The position numbers and the translations under genes are program-made. Below are positions 35,903 through 45,693 of a stretch of DNA of 64,000 nt, piece by piece (position 1 is the first letter of the stretch; every line of letters begins with the position of its first letter). The DNA is taken from positions 246,188-310,187 of the forward strand of contig JAGYIV010000016.1 of assembly GCA_018402345.1 (NCBI GenBank). Direction: 5' to 3'. This DNA comes from Terrimicrobiaceae bacterium (GTDB lineage: Bacteria; Verrucomicrobiota; Verrucomicrobiia; Chthoniobacterales; Terrimicrobiaceae). The notes under the pieces are model-generated. The model was not told where the DNA came from. It worked only from the letters and a program-made list of their open reading frames with translations, and did no database searches.

Positions 35903-38121
35903 TTAGTTCTCCCAAGCCATCAGTGCCGGGATAGTTCCTTGATGGGCGGTGCGGAGGGTTTCCAGGGGCCACTCGCAGGGGGTGTTGGCGGCGGTGATTT
36001 TGAGGCTTTGGTCTGCTACGACGGTTCCCAAGCGGGTGTGGGGGATGTTTTTGGCTTTTAGGAATTCCTCGGCTTGAGCGGCGTTTTCGGGCGAGACGGT
36101 GATGACGATGCGGGATTGTGACTCGTTGAAGAGGGCGACATCGGCGCGGGTGCCGGGGAGGGTGGCTTTGGCTCCGAGGTTTCCGCTCAGGCAGGACTCG
36201 GCGAGGTTGACGGCGAGGCCGCCTTCGGAGCAGTCGTGGGCGCTGCGGACGAGGCCTTGGCGGATGAGGTCGCGGACGGCGTTTTGGACTCCGAGTTCCT
36301 TGGCGTAGTCGAGCTGCGGTGGGGCACCGGCTTTGCGGCCGTGGACGGCGAGGAGGTAGTGTGAGGCGCCGAGTTCGTGGCCGGGTTCGCCGATGAGGAG
36401 GATGATGTCACCCGCGGCTTTGAAGGCTTGGGTGGTGATGTGCTCGGGTTTTTCGACGAGGCCGACCATTCCGACGGTGGGCGTGGGGTCGATGGCTCCG
36501 GCGGGGGATTCGTTGTAGAGGCTCACATTGCCGCCGGTGACGGGGGTGTCGAACGCGCGGCACGCTTCGGCGAGGCCTTCGATGGCTTCGCGGAGTTGGA
36601 GGAAATTTTCGGGCTTGTGGGGATTTCCGAAATTCAGGTTGTCGGTGACGGCGAGCGGGATCGCGCCGGTGCAGGCGATGTTGCGGGCGGCTTCGGCGAC
36701 GGCGATGCGTCCGCCTTCGCGCGGGTCTTGCTTGCAGTAGATCGCGTTGCAATCGGTGGAGGCGGCTAGGATTTTGTTGGCTTCGCGGACGAGGAAGACG
36801 GCGGCGTCCGAGCCTGGCAGGACGGTGGCGCCGAGGCGGACCATGTGGTCGTATTGCTGCCAGACCCATTGCTTCGAAGGCGATGCTCGGGTGGGCGAGA
36901 GTTTTTCCAGCGAAGAAATGGGGTCGGCTTCGGGCACGCTGGCGAGGTCGAGGGGCTCGGGAGCCTTTTGGGAGCGGCTTCGCGGGAGTAGAGCGGGGCT
37001 TCGTCGGCGAGTTGGCGGGCGGGGATTTCGACGGCGATTTCGTTGCCTTCGCGGACGCGCATCATGCCGTCGTCGTTGACCACGCCGACATGGGCGTAGG
37101 GGAGATCCCATTTTTCAAAGATGGCGCGGACTTTGTCTTCCTCGCCTTTTTTGACGATCACGAGCATGCGTTCCTGGGATTCGGAGAGCAGGATTTCGTA
37201 GGGGGTCATGCCGGTCTCGCGTTTCGGCACGAGGTTGACATCGATTTCCACGCCGGTGCCGCCACGGCTGGCGGTTTCGCAGGTGGAGCAGGTGAGGCCT
37301 GCGGCGCCCATGTCTTGGATGCCCGCGACGCAGCCGCTGGCGAGGAGTTCGAGGCAGGCTTCGAGGAGGAGTTTTTCGCGGAAGGGGTCGCCGACTTGCA
37401 CGGCGGGGCGGTCTTCCTTGGATTCCTCGGTGAGTTCGCGGGAGGCGAAGGCGGCGCCGGCGAGGCCGTCACGACCGGTTTCGGCTCCGACATAGAAAAC
37501 GGGATTGCCCACGCCCTTGGCGGCTCCGCGGGCGATTTGCTCATGCTTGAGGATGCCGAGGCAGAAGACATTGACGAGCGGATTTCCCGAGTAGCTGTCG
37601 TCGAAATAGACCTCGCCGCCGATGGTCGGGATGCCGATGCAATTTCCGTAGTGGGCGATGCCGTTGACCACGCCAGCGAAGAGGCGGCGGTTCGTGGCGG
37701 ATTGTTGGGAGTCACCGCGGATGTCGCCGAAGCGGAGGGAATTCATCGAGAACACAGGGCGGGCGCCCATGGTGAAGATGTCGCGAATAATGCCGCCTAC
37801 GCCTGTGGCTGCGCCTTGGAAGGGCTCGATGGCGCTCGGGTGGTTGTGGCTCTCCATCTTGAACGCGATGGCCCAGCCGTCGCCGATGTCGATGACGCCG
37901 GCATTTTCCTCGCCCGCCTTCACAAGCACTCGCGGGCCAGTGACGGGGAATTTTTTCAGCTCGAGCTTCGAATTTTTGTAGGAGCAATGCTCACTCCACA
38001 TGACGGAGAAAACGCCGAGTTCGGTGAGGTTGGGTTCGCGTCCGAGGATTTTGAGGATGCGGTTGTATTCGTCGGGCGTGATGCCGTGTTTGGCGATGAT
38101 TTCGGGTGTGATGGCGGGCAT
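35903..38121 (-). CDS. purL: Phosphoribosylformylglycinamidine synthase PurL, frame broken once
   Basis: The two frames give one ~739-residue small-type PurL, the ATP-dependent step converting FGAR to FGAM in purine synthesis (with PurS and PurQ). The first frame starts [19 protein letters not shown] and includes [38 protein letters not shown] and [15 protein letters not shown]. It breaks after SREAAPK, and the other frame resumes [13 protein letters not shown] and runs to the end ([29 protein letters not shown]). One missing A in the T4/A4 run 36966-36969 (plus coordinates) explains the break. purL is normally single-copy and needed for purine prototrophy, so a sequencing indel is likeliest. 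Confidence 0.9.
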
Positions 38122-38134
38122 ATTGGAAGAATTT

Positions 38135-38166
38135 TTAACCACGGAGAACACGGAGAACACGGAGGG
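38135..38166. repeat. Repeat flanking the second GxxExxY gene, left side
   Basis: TTAACCACGGAGAACACGGAG repeated in part (ACACGGAGG), a dispersed motif. Its inverted partner lies at 38551-38574 (reverse complement TTGACCACAGAGGACACAGAGGAG), so the two act as imperfect terminal inverted repeats around the gene. Confidence 0.65.
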
Positions 38167-38178
38167 GAAGAAGAGTTT

Positions 38179-38574
38179 TCATAGGGAGAGGCGCTTGATC
38201 CCTGTTTTTAGGAGCGGGACGTTGAAGTTGATGAGCAGGGCCGTTCGGAGGCCTGTGAGCTTGAGATAGGTCAGGACTTGGGCGGTGTGGACAGGTAGGA
38301 GTTGGTCGATGGATTTGAGTTCTACCAGGACTTTGTTTTCAACGATGAGGTCTGCACGGAAGCCGCTTTCAAGCAAGAGGCCTTTGTAGATGAGCGGGAT
38401 TTCTTTTTGAGCGGCGATCTGGAGCCCGGACCGGGTTAATTCAAGGGCGAGGCATTTCTCGTAAACCGACTCGAGCAAACCGGGGCCGAGTTCGCGGTGC
38501 ACGGTGATGGCGGCACCGATGATGGCGGTTGTGAGCGAGTTGTTTTCAAACTCCTCTGTGTCCTCTGTGGTCAA
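38179..38574 (-). CDS. GxxExxY (PDDEXK_3-type) protein, copy 2
   Basis: A ~131-residue family member: AIIGAAITVHRELGPGLLESVYEKCL has the GxxExxY motif, followed by KEIPLIYKGLLLESGFRADLIVENKVLVELKSID with the D...ExK-like core, then VLTYLKLTGLRTALLINFNVPLL. No ATG is available; the frame begins with TTG 38574 in the flanking repeat (LTTEDTEEF). It has diverged well from the copy at 35423-35881 (different N-terminus and repeat family), so they are independent acquisitions rather than a recent duplication. It lies between purL and gnd. Confidence 0.82.
   Translation of the reverse strand: MTTEDTEEFENNSLTTAIIGAAITVHRELGPGLLESVYEKCLALELTRSGLQIAAQKEIPLIYKGLLLESGFRADLIVENKVLVELKSIDQLLPVHTAQVLTYLKLTGLRTALLINFNVPLLKTGIKRLSL
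38551..38574. repeat. Repeat flanking the second GxxExxY gene, right side
   Basis: CTCCTCTGTGTCCTCTGTGG then TCAA, the inverted counterpart of 38135-38166 with several mismatches. It supplies the gene's first codons. Confidence 0.6.
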
Positions 38575-38599
38575 TAAGTTGGAGCGCTGCGCTGCTGAT

Positions 38600-39625
38600 C
38601 TACTTTTTCTCGAGATGGCCGCCGAATTGGAATCGCATGGCGGAGAGGAGTTTGTCTTGGAAATCGGCGTCGCCGCGGGAGCTGAAGCGCTCGTAGAGGG
38701 CGGTGGTGAGGACCGGAACGGGCACGCCTTCGTCGATGGCGGCCTTGATGGTCCAGCGTCCCTCACCCGAGTCGCTGACGCGCCCGGCGAAGTCTTTGAG
38801 GGTCGGGTCTTTGACGAGCGAGTTGGCGGTGAGGTCGAGGAGCCAGCTGGAAATGACGCTGCCCCGGCGCCAGACTTCGGAGATGTCGGTGAGGTTCAGA
38901 TCGAATTGGTAGTGTTCCGGATCGCGGAGTGGGGTGGTCTCAGCGTCGATCGTTTGGGATTTGGTGCCGATGTTGGCGTTGTGGAGGACATTGAGGCCCT
39001 CGGCGTAGGCGGCCATGATGCCGTATTCGATGCCATTGTGGACCATTTTCACGAAGTGGCCGGCGCCATTTGGGCCACAGTGGAGGTAGCCGTGCTCGGC
39101 GGTGCCTTGGTTCGGAGGGCGGCCTTCGGTGAGGGGGATGTCGCCGATGCCCGGGGCGAGGGTCGAGAAGATGGGATCGAGGCGATCCACGACTTCCTTT
39201 TCGCCGCCGATCATCATGCAATACCCGCGCTCGAGGCCCCATACGCCGCCGCTGGTTCCGACATCGACGTAGTGGATGCCGCGGGGGGCGATGTGTTTGG
39301 CGCGGCGGATGTCGTCGACGTAGTAGGAATTGCCGCCATCGATAATCGTGTCGCCGGATTGGAGGAGCGGGAGGAGGTCTTCGATGGTGCTGTCCACGGC
39401 GGCGGCGGGGACCATGAGCCAGATGGCGCGCGGGGCTTCGAGTTTCGAGACGAAATCGGCGAGCGAGTCCGCGCCTGTCGCGCCCTCTTTGACGAGCGAG
39501 GCGACGGCATCCTGCGAGCGGTCGAAGACAGTGCAGCGGTGTCCGTCGCGCAGGAGACGGAGGACCATGTTGGCGCCCATGCGGCCGAGGCCGATCATGC
39601 CGAGTTGGAGTGGTGTGGTGGTCAT
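38600..39625 (-). CDS. gnd: 6-phosphogluconate dehydrogenase, decarboxylating (short form)
   Basis: A 341-residue 6PGDH. The Rossmann motif [16 protein letters not shown] is at the N-terminus, the substrate loop [16 protein letters not shown] lies near residue 100, then [22 protein letters not shown] and the catalytic [22 protein letters not shown]. At 341 residues it is the short type, which lacks the C-terminal helical repeat of the ~470-residue enzyme and often uses NAD+. It makes ribulose 5-phosphate and CO2 in the pentose phosphate pathway. The ~280 bases upstream hold no gene. Confidence 0.94.
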   Translation of the reverse strand: MTTTPLQLGMIGLGRMGANMVLRLLRDGHRCTVFDRSQDAVASLVKEGATGADSLADFVSKLEAPRAIWLMVPAAAVDSTIEDLLPLLQSGDTIIDGGNSYYVDDIRRAKHIAPRGIHYVDVGTSGGVWGLERGYCMMIGGEKEVVDRLDPIFSTLAPGIGDIPLTEGRPPNQGTAEHGYLHCGPNGAGHFVKMVHNGIEYGIMAAYAEGLNVLHNANIGTKSQTIDAETTPLRDPEHYQFDLNLTDISEVWRRGSVISSWLLDLTANSLVKDPTLKDFAGRVSDSGEGRWTIKAAIDEGVPVPVLTTALYERFSSRGDADFQDKLLSAMRFQFGGHLEKK

Positions 39626-39903
39626 GTGGAGTTTTAAGGATTAAGTTTCTAAGAATCTGGAATTTGAAATTTTTATTGGGCGACGTTGTGCAGTGGCATG
39701 GCCGCAGGGGTGGCATCCGCCGCGCGGGAAACAGCGATCGTGCCGAGGAGCGCGACCAAAAAAGCTGCTATCGAGCGGAAACCGCCAAGGCATGAGTGTC
39801 TGGGCAAAAGAAAGACCACTATCTTCTTAAAAAGGAACGCGGGAAGGGTGGGAAGGTTTTTTTCGGTAAAACTCCGAATCTTCCGGCATAGCTCGGCGGG
39901 CGC

Positions 39904-41355
39904 TTAGAATTTGAGGATCGCGAAGGCGCTGGAGTCCGAGCGTTCCAGGATGAGAAGGACGCCGCGGTCGGGGTCCGATGTTTCGAGGGTCTTTGCGAGG
40001 TCGTCCTTCGAAGCGACGGGTTGGCCTGCGGCTTCGGTGATGACGTCGCCCGGCTCCAGGCCAGCGGCTGCGGCGGCAGAGTAGGGTTCGACAGCGGTGA
40101 CGACGACTCCCTTTGGCGCCTTGGAAGTGATGCCCAAGGCCGAGAGTGCCTTCGGGGTGGCGTCCTCGTAGGTGAAGCCCGGCGAGGTCGGGGTGGCGGG
40201 GGCGGCATTATTACGAGGAGGGGCTTGGGGGCGCGGGGTGTTCGGGCGGGTGGAGGCGCGGACGAATTTGTCGGGGCTTTCGCCGGTTTTCACGGCGAGT
40301 TTGAGGGTGCGGCCCTTCCGCCAGACTTCGAGTTCCACGGATTGGCCGATTTTTTTGCCGAGGATTTCGCGCTGGAGATCAGATGCCAGCGAGACTGGGG
40401 CGCCATCGACCTTGGTAATGACATCGCCCGGCGTGAGGTCGCTGAGTTGGGCTGGGGCGCCGGGTTCGATGCCGCGGACGACGACGCCGCGTTCGATGCC
40501 AGGGAAGAGGGAGCGGAGTTGGCGCATTTCCTCGAGGGTGGCGATGGAGATGCCCAGCCACGGGCGGCTGACGCGCCCTTTGGTGATGAGTTGGGAGGCG
40601 ATGTCCTTGGCGGTGTTTGACGGGATGGCGAATCCGACGCCTTGGCTATTTCCGCTGATGAGGGTGTTGATGCCGATGACGCGGCCGTCGATGTCGCAGA
40701 GGGGGCCGCCGCTGTTACCCGGATTGATCGAGGTGTCGGTCTGGATGAACTCGTCGTAGTGGCCTCCGAGGCCGAGGGTGCGGCCTTTGGCGCTGATGAT
40801 GCCGAAGGTGAAGGTGTGGGGGAGTTCCATGGGCGATCCGATCGCGAAGGCGAAGGTGCCGACTTTGACAAGATCGCTATCGGCGAGTTCGGCGGGGGTG
40901 AGGTTTTCGGCGGAAATTTTTAGGACCGCGATATCGCTGCGTTCGTCCGTGCCGACGAGTTGGGCGGGGAAGCGGCGACCGTCGTGGAGGCGCACGCGGA
41001 TGTCGGTGGCTCCCTCGACCACGTGGTTGTTGGTGAGAATGTGGCCGTCGGTGGTGAAAATAAACCCCGATCCGATGCTTGGCGGCATGTCGAGGAGGTC
41101 GTCATCCGAGAGGTCGGGGATAAGGCGGTAGGGAACGCCGCCGGGCCCGCGGAAGGTGTAATTCATGCCCGAGTTGGCGGGATTGCCGCGGGATTCGACG
41201 ACGACGACGGTCGGAGCGGCTTTTTCGTAGACGCCCGCGAACGAGTCGTTCATCTCGCGCAGGAAATTCGTGGGCGATTTGGCAGGAGCCGGATCTGCGG
41301 CCATGGAAGCGGCCGCTGTGAGAAGGACAAACGGAACAACCAGGAAATTTTTCAT
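39904..41355 (-). CDS. HtrA/DegP-family periplasmic serine protease
   Basis: A 483-residue Do-like protease with a signal peptide (FLVVPFVLLTAAASMAADP). Catalytic triad residues are visible: His in LTNNHVVEG, Asp in ERSDIAVLK and Ser in NPGNSGGPL. Two PDZ domains follow (GVVVRGIEPGAPAQLSDLTPGDVITKVDG and GVVVTAVEPYSAAAAAGLEPGDVITEAAG), joined by a Pro-rich linker. It degrades or chaperones misfolded envelope proteins. DegP versus DegQ/MucD cannot be told from this sequence. A hairpin terminator at 41402-41438 separates it from the upstream membrane gene. Confidence 0.94.
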   Translation of the reverse strand: MKNFLVVPFVLLTAAASMAADPAPAKSPTNFLREMNDSFAGVYEKAAPTVVVVESRGNPANSGMNYTFRGPGGVPYRLIPDLSDDDLLDMPPSIGSGFIFTTDGHILTNNHVVEGATDIRVRLHDGRRFPAQLVGTDERSDIAVLKISAENLTPAELADSDLVKVGTFAFAIGSPMELPHTFTFGIISAKGRTLGLGGHYDEFIQTDTSINPGNSGGPLCDIDGRVIGINTLISGNSQGVGFAIPSNTAKDIASQLITKGRVSRPWLGISIATLEEMRQLRSLFPGIERGVVVRGIEPGAPAQLSDLTPGDVITKVDGAPVSLASDLQREILGKKIGQSVELEVWRKGRTLKLAVKTGESPDKFVRASTRPNTPRPQAPPRNNAAPATPTSPGFTYEDATPKALSALGITSKAPKGVVVTAVEPYSAAAAAGLEPGDVITEAAGQPVASKDDLAKTLETSDPDRGVLLILERSDSSAFAILKF

Positions 41356-41401
41356 GTCGTGTGAAAAGTAATCACGACGGAGGGATTTTCAAGGGGGTGA
41401 C

Positions 41402-41438
41402 AAAAAAACGGCCGCCCGGCGTGCGGGTGGCCGTTTTT
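41402..41438 (-). terminator. Terminator, probably bidirectional, between membrane gene and htrA
   Basis: An 11-bp stem with one G-T pair (ACGGCCGCCCG / CGGGTGGCCGT) and a 5-base loop is flanked by A7 on the left and T5 on the right. On the minus strand it follows the stop of 41461-41736 and gives a U7 tail. Confidence 0.85.
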
Positions 41439-41460
41439 CGAAAACGTGCAAATGGACGGA

Positions 41461-41736
41461 CTATTCCTCGGAGGCGACTTCGTCCTCGAGTTCGTCCGCC
41501 TTGCGGGAGAGGCGGTTCGAGAGGATGAAGAAGCTTGGCACCCAGAGGCCGATAAAGATGCCGAAGCGCTCGCCGTAGGCGCGGTTCTCGCGCGAGGCGG
41601 TGAACCAGGTGGCGACGGAGGCGATGATCGAGAGGAATCCGAGGTAGAGGCAGACATCCGACAGGAGGCGAAGGTTGTCGCTGTTGTAGGTGTCGCAGGC
41701 GGGTTTGATGTAGTCCTTGATTTTCGAGGTGTCCAT
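41461..41736 (-). CDS. Small two-TM membrane protein of unknown function
   Basis: A 91-residue protein with two hydrophobic segments (CLYLGFLSIIASVATWFTA and GIFIGLWVPSFFILSNRL) and a charged acidic tail (KADELEDEVASEE). The N-terminus KIKDYIKPACDTYNSDN is soluble. No family is recognised. Its start ATG 41736 is divergent from the 41801 gene, leaving 64 bases for both promoters, and it ends at a strong terminator. The compact topology and clear terminator support a real gene. Confidence 0.72.
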   Translation of the reverse strand: MDTSKIKDYIKPACDTYNSDNLRLLSDVCLYLGFLSIIASVATWFTASRENRAYGERFGIFIGLWVPSFFILSNRLSRKADELEDEVASEE

Positions 41737-41800
41737 AGGGTTGACAGGGTCGGGGGCGCAACTTGCGGTGTCAATGGAAATGGGGTTAGAAGATAGCCCT

Positions 41801-43450
41801 ATGAAAAAAGCGCTCATTATATTGGCGGTTCTCGGTGTGGTGGTTTTCGCCGCTATATTGGTCTTCAAGCGGTCCGGCGGTCCATCGAAGGCATCGCTTC
41901 TGGCGCCGGCGGAGTCGGTGTTCTTTATGAATGTCCCGAACGTGCCGATGAGCGGGTTTCGCTGGCAAAAGACCGCTTTGGCGCGAATCGCCGGCGAGCC
42001 CGAGGTGGCGGCATTTTTGAAAAAGCCGACGGCGCGTGTCGGAGAATCCGAGGTTGGTGGCGAGGTGCTCGATCTTCTTGTCGCCTTGAAGCCGGGGAAC
42101 ATTTTTTTCTGTGTCACTGGTGATGAGGGCGGTGGCGGGGCGTTGCTGGGGGTTCAGTTCTGGGGCAAGCGCGAGGATTTCGACCGGGCGGTGGCGAGGG
42201 TGCGCGAAACGATTCCCGGCGGAGGGGGCGAGCCGCAAATCGAGACGCATCGCGGCATCGAGATGTCGGGCACACGGCACGGGGACCGCATGGTGTGGTC
42301 CGCCGCCGCCGGGCGTTGGGGGTTGCTGGCGACGGATGCCGGCATGATGCGCGGAACGATCGATCGCGCCACGGGAGCGGCCGAATCGCCGGGGCTTGGC
42401 GCCGACGGTCAATTTTTGAAGGTTGTCGCCGCCCTGCCTTCCGAGCCCGATCTGCTTGTGTTCATGCGCCCCGACAAGGCGGTGGACTCGTTGATCGAGG
42501 CCGGTCGGTTGCTTGGAGCCGAGCCGATTCCGGCGCAGGCCGAGGCGTTGAAAGGGGCCGAGGCCGTGGGGGCGGCATGGAAGATGGATGGCGAGCGCCA
42601 GCGCGATGCGGTGTTTTTTTTAAGACCGAGGGATGTCGCCGCGTTGCCCTCGTTGGATCATGGAGCAATGGCGTTTACTGATGCGGGAACGGATATTTTT
42701 TTCGATTTCGTGCTGAATTTCGATGCGTTGCCGGGGGTGTTGGAGGGAATGGCTGGAACGTTTCCCGACGAGGCGTTGCGCCTGGCGCCCTACGTGCAGG
42801 CGCTCTCCCAAGCCTATGGGCCTGAGTGTGCTGTGGTGGGGGATTGGGCTGCGGGGAAAATGGCGCCATCCGCGTTTGTTGCATTGAAAGTGCGGGACAA
42901 GGAGCAAGCTGCGCCATTTCCAGGATTTCTCGCTGCGAACGTCCCCGGGGCTGTTCTTGAGGTGGACGGCGGAGTGAGCGTGACCACGGTTCCAGGCGGG
43001 CAGGGGAGCTTCACGCTGGTGCAGAACGACGCGTTCCTTCTAGCGGGAACCGATGCCGAGAAACTTGTCCAGTTGGCAAAGAGTGGCGGTGGAACCCCCA
43101 CGCTGGCCGGCACTCCGGCATTCGAGCCCGCTATGAAAGCCTATCGCGGGGCGAATGAGATGTTCGGCTACATCGACACGCGGGTGGTTTTCGAGAACGT
43201 CTACAACACGCTTGTGCCCGTCCTGCGACTTAGCGCGATGATGGTGCCGAGCATTGGCGAGGTGGTGGATGTCGAGAAGATGCCAGCTGCCGGGACGATT
43301 GGAAAACACCTTCCGCCGATCGTGGTGTCGCAAAAGGTGAGTGCCGAGGGGACATTGTTGGAATCCAGCGGGCCGGTCAGTTTGAGCCAGTTTTTGATGA
43401 TCGGCGGTGCTGCCGCCACGCTGGCGAACCAGAGCCTCTTCGGGCGTTGA
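41801..43450 (+). CDS. Uncharacterised membrane-anchored protein
   Basis: A 549-residue protein with one N-terminal membrane segment (KKALIILAVLGVVVFAAILVF) and a large periplasmic domain. The sequence is Gly/Ala-rich and of alpha/beta character (LLVALKPGNIFFCVTGDEGGGG; DAVFFLRPRDVAALP; FGYIDTRVVFENVYNTLVPVL). No characterised family is recognised, though the layout recalls DUF3352-like anchored proteins. ATG 41801 is chosen because it gives the anchor at the N-terminus; the frame is open back to 41717 without features. It is convergent with the L,D-transpeptidase gene. Confidence 0.75.
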   Translation: MKKALIILAVLGVVVFAAILVFKRSGGPSKASLLAPAESVFFMNVPNVPMSGFRWQKTALARIAGEPEVAAFLKKPTARVGESEVGGEVLDLLVALKPGNIFFCVTGDEGGGGALLGVQFWGKREDFDRAVARVRETIPGGGGEPQIETHRGIEMSGTRHGDRMVWSAAAGRWGLLATDAGMMRGTIDRATGAAESPGLGADGQFLKVVAALPSEPDLLVFMRPDKAVDSLIEAGRLLGAEPIPAQAEALKGAEAVGAAWKMDGERQRDAVFFLRPRDVAALPSLDHGAMAFTDAGTDIFFDFVLNFDALPGVLEGMAGTFPDEALRLAPYVQALSQAYGPECAVVGDWAAGKMAPSAFVALKVRDKEQAAPFPGFLAANVPGAVLEVDGGVSVTTVPGGQGSFTLVQNDAFLLAGTDAEKLVQLAKSGGGTPTLAGTPAFEPAMKAYRGANEMFGYIDTRVVFENVYNTLVPVLRLSAMMVPSIGEVVDVEKMPAAGTIGKHLPPIVVSQKVSAEGTLLESSGPVSLSQFLMIGGAAATLANQSLFGR

Positions 43451-43459
43451 TCGGGGGGG

Positions 43460-44617
43460 TCAGCGCACCTCGAGCGGCGTGCCCGGCTTGAGGCGGCGGC
43501 TGAGGAAAAACGCGTCCCAATTTGCAAGGCGGATACAGCCGCTGCTTTCATTGCGCCCGATGCGGTCGGGGGAATTCGTGCCGTGCATGCCGAGGCTCGG
43601 GCGGTTGATCCCCATCCAGACGATGCCCACTGGGCTGTTCGGCCCCGGCGGGAGGAGATGGGCATTGTCGCTGCGCACGCCTGTTTCCAGCACTGACTTG
43701 TCCCAGCGGAAGTGGGGCATGAGGACATTGCTGGTGATGCGCCATGTGCCGATGGGCACTGGAAACTTGGAGGAGCCGGGGGTGCATGGAAAGCAGGCGG
43801 AGAGTTTGTCGTCCTCGTAAAGCTCGACGAGCCTCTCGGCGCGGTCCAGCACCAGGCGGCGGGCTGGTTCGCGGATGGGTTCGGGAGTTGGTTCAGGAGT
43901 CGGTGTCGGGGTTGGAGCGGGTGTTGGCGTTGGCGCGCCGATCGGGCGTGAGAGGTCGAAGGGAGGCGGGCCGGCTGGGAGAACGGGGGCTTTCGCCGGG
44001 GGCGGCTGCGGGGGAGTTTGGAGCGGCGGTGGATTGGCGCCACTTGCGAGGAGGCGTTTCAACTCCACGACATCCTGCGGCGAGAATTCCTCGACATCCG
44101 GCACGCGGAGGATCGATCCAACGCCGATTTCCTCGAGAGCGGGGTTGAGTTCGCGGAGGTATTTAAGGTCGCAATGGAAGCGCTCGGCGACGGCTTCCCA
44201 CAGTGAACCGTAGCGCAGGGACTTGAATCGGGCCTGTTCCTCGGGTTTCGATGAGGTCGGGCCGACCCATTCCGCGTCTGTCTCGGTGATGGTGTAGAGG
44301 CGGAATGGCGAGTCGATGCTCGAGAGATCGAGTGGCGTGCCGGGGGGCAAGCCGTGGGCGATGGCATGGCGGTCGGCGGCTTTTTGGGTGAATTCCCCGC
44401 TGAGGCCGTCGATCTTGCCTGGCCGGAATCCTGCGCGGTCGAGAAGCACCTGCACGCGGGCGAGGGTGACACGCTCGGGAGCGTCGGGTGGGGGTTTCGG
44501 GAGATTGACTGCCGGAGCCTCGACGGGGGCGGCAATCGATGTGTCGTGCAACATCGCCCATGGAGCGATTGCGGCGAGGGCGAGCCCTGCGGCGAGGGTG
44601 TTCCATGAGCGGGCCAC
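43460..44617 (-). CDS. L,D-transpeptidase with peptidoglycan-binding domain
   Basis: A ~385-residue periplasmic enzyme that forms 3-3 crosslinks or attaches proteins to peptidoglycan. It has a signal peptide (SWNTLAAGLALAAIAPWAM), then a peptidoglycan-binding domain (VQVLLDRAGFRPGKIDGLSGEFTQKA), a LysM-like region (LYTITETDAEWVGP...EIGVGSILRVP), a Pro/Thr-rich linker of Pro-Thr repeats, and the YkuD domain with the catalytic HGTNSPDRIG then ESSGCIRLANWD (Cys nucleophile). The start is GTG 44617; an upstream ATG would overlap pyrE by 56 bases. It shares the minus strand with pyrE, with 13 bases between. Confidence 0.9.
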   Translation of the reverse strand: MARSWNTLAAGLALAAIAPWAMLHDTSIAAPVEAPAVNLPKPPPDAPERVTLARVQVLLDRAGFRPGKIDGLSGEFTQKAADRHAIAHGLPPGTPLDLSSIDSPFRLYTITETDAEWVGPTSSKPEEQARFKSLRYGSLWEAVAERFHCDLKYLRELNPALEEIGVGSILRVPDVEEFSPQDVVELKRLLASGANPPPLQTPPQPPPAKAPVLPAGPPPFDLSRPIGAPTPTPAPTPTPTPEPTPEPIREPARRLVLDRAERLVELYEDDKLSACFPCTPGSSKFPVPIGTWRITSNVLMPHFRWDKSVLETGVRSDNAHLLPPGPNSPVGIVWMGINRPSLGMHGTNSPDRIGRNESSGCIRLANWDAFFLSRRLKPGTPLEVR

Positions 44618-44630
44618 GTGCTTTTGGGGA

Positions 44631-45197
44631 TTACTTCGAGCCGGGCTTGATGGCGGGGATGCCGCGAAGATCCTCTGGAATGGCATCGGGCGAAAATGTC
44701 TCGGGCGTCATTTGAACCAGCGAGACAAACGGGCAACCGAAATCGGGAAGCGAGCCGCCGCTGCGGTCCACGATCGAGCCCGCCGCTGCGACGATGCCGC
44801 CGAGGTCGCGGACGATTTGGATCGTTTCCTGCACGCGCCCGCCGCGGGTGACGACATCCTCCGCCACGACGATGCGTTCGCCGGGGGTGATTTTGAATCC
44901 GCGCCGCAGCACGAGGCCGCCCTCGCCGTCTTTTTCCGCGAAGATGTGGCGCAGGCCGAGATGGCGGCCGACCTCTTGGCCCACGATGATGCCTCCGACG
45001 GCCGGAGAAATAACGGTGGTCGCCTCAAAGCCACGGAGCTTGTCGGCAAGGAGGCCGCAAACGCGCGACGCGGCTTGGGTGTCTTGGAGCAGGAGTGCGC
45101 ATTGAAAAAACTCCCGGCTGTGCAGGCCGCTTCGCAGGATGAAGTGGCCGTGGAGCAGGGCGCCGGTTTTGCGGAAGAGGTCGAGGACGTCGTTCAT
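44631..45197 (-). CDS. pyrE: Orotate phosphoribosyltransferase
   Basis: A 188-residue PyrE, converting orotate and PRPP to OMP in pyrimidine synthesis. It has LFRKTGALLHGHFILRSGLHSREFFQ at the N-terminus, SPAVGGIIVGQEVGRHLG in the core and the PRPP-binding motif VVAEDVVTRGGRVQETI. ATG 45197 (MNDVLDLF) is preferred; a longer frame from 45239 would overlap the thioredoxin gene. It sits between the thioredoxin-like and transpeptidase genes without other pyr genes. Confidence 0.95.
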   Translation of the reverse strand: MNDVLDLFRKTGALLHGHFILRSGLHSREFFQCALLLQDTQAASRVCGLLADKLRGFEATTVISPAVGGIIVGQEVGRHLGLRHIFAEKDGEGGLVLRRGFKITPGERIVVAEDVVTRGGRVQETIQIVRDLGGIVAAAGSIVDRSGGSLPDFGCPFVSLVQMTPETFSPDAIPEDLRGIPAIKPGSK

Positions 45198-45214
45198 TCG
45201 GGCAGTGCGGCGTG

Positions 45215-45643
45215 CTATTTGAGTTTCGACTGAATCCAAGAGATCATGGCTGACGGGCCGCCGCGCATGAGGCCGACATTGCGGCCGAGTTCCTTGCCCT
45301 CGCTCGAGAGGAGGACGACCGTGGGGAAGCCCTCGATGTTGTATTGCTCGGAAAGCGCTTGGTTTTGGGCCTTGAGTTCAGGGCTTTGGGGCTTCGAGCG
45401 AGGGAAGTCGAGTTTAACCGGGACGATGCTGGTGTTGGCGAACTCGGTGAATTCGTTGGTGTCGAAAATCTGGGCTGCCATCATTTTGCAGGGTGGGCAC
45501 CAGTCCGAGCCGGTGAATTCAAGCAGGACGGGTTTCTTGTCAGCGGCGGCGCGGGCGAGGGCCGCTTGGTAATCGGTGGTCCAGGTATCCGAGGCGTGGA
45601 GGGAGGCGGCGGCGAGGAGGAGGGCGAGAAGGAATGGTTTCAT
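45215..45643 (-). CDS. Secreted thioredoxin-family protein
   Basis: A 142-residue protein with a signal peptide (MKPFLLALLLAAASLHAS) and a thioredoxin fold. The active site is SDWCPPCKMMAAQIF near residue 48, followed by cis-Pro in IEGFPTVVLLSSEGKELG. Periplasmic relatives reduce disulfides or act in cytochrome assembly; this one is unplaced. It is 17 bases upstream of pyrE on the same strand. The WCPPC centre is also seen in thioredoxin-like DUF255/Thioredoxin_7 proteins, so reductase activity is inferred. Confidence 0.88.
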   Translation of the reverse strand: MKPFLLALLLAAASLHASDTWTTDYQAALARAAADKKPVLLEFTGSDWCPPCKMMAAQIFDTNEFTEFANTSIVPVKLDFPRSKPQSPELKAQNQALSEQYNIEGFPTVVLLSSEGKELGRNVGLMRGGPSAMISWIQSKLK

Positions 45644-45693
45644 CGAGTGGAAGCATCACGATTGCCTGCCGGAATGACAAATGGAAAAACCGC

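Noticed and set aside
39686..39907. Small plus-strand frames between gnd and htrA
   Set aside because: Basic, low-complexity products with no start signal; the ~280-base interval is most likely noncoding.
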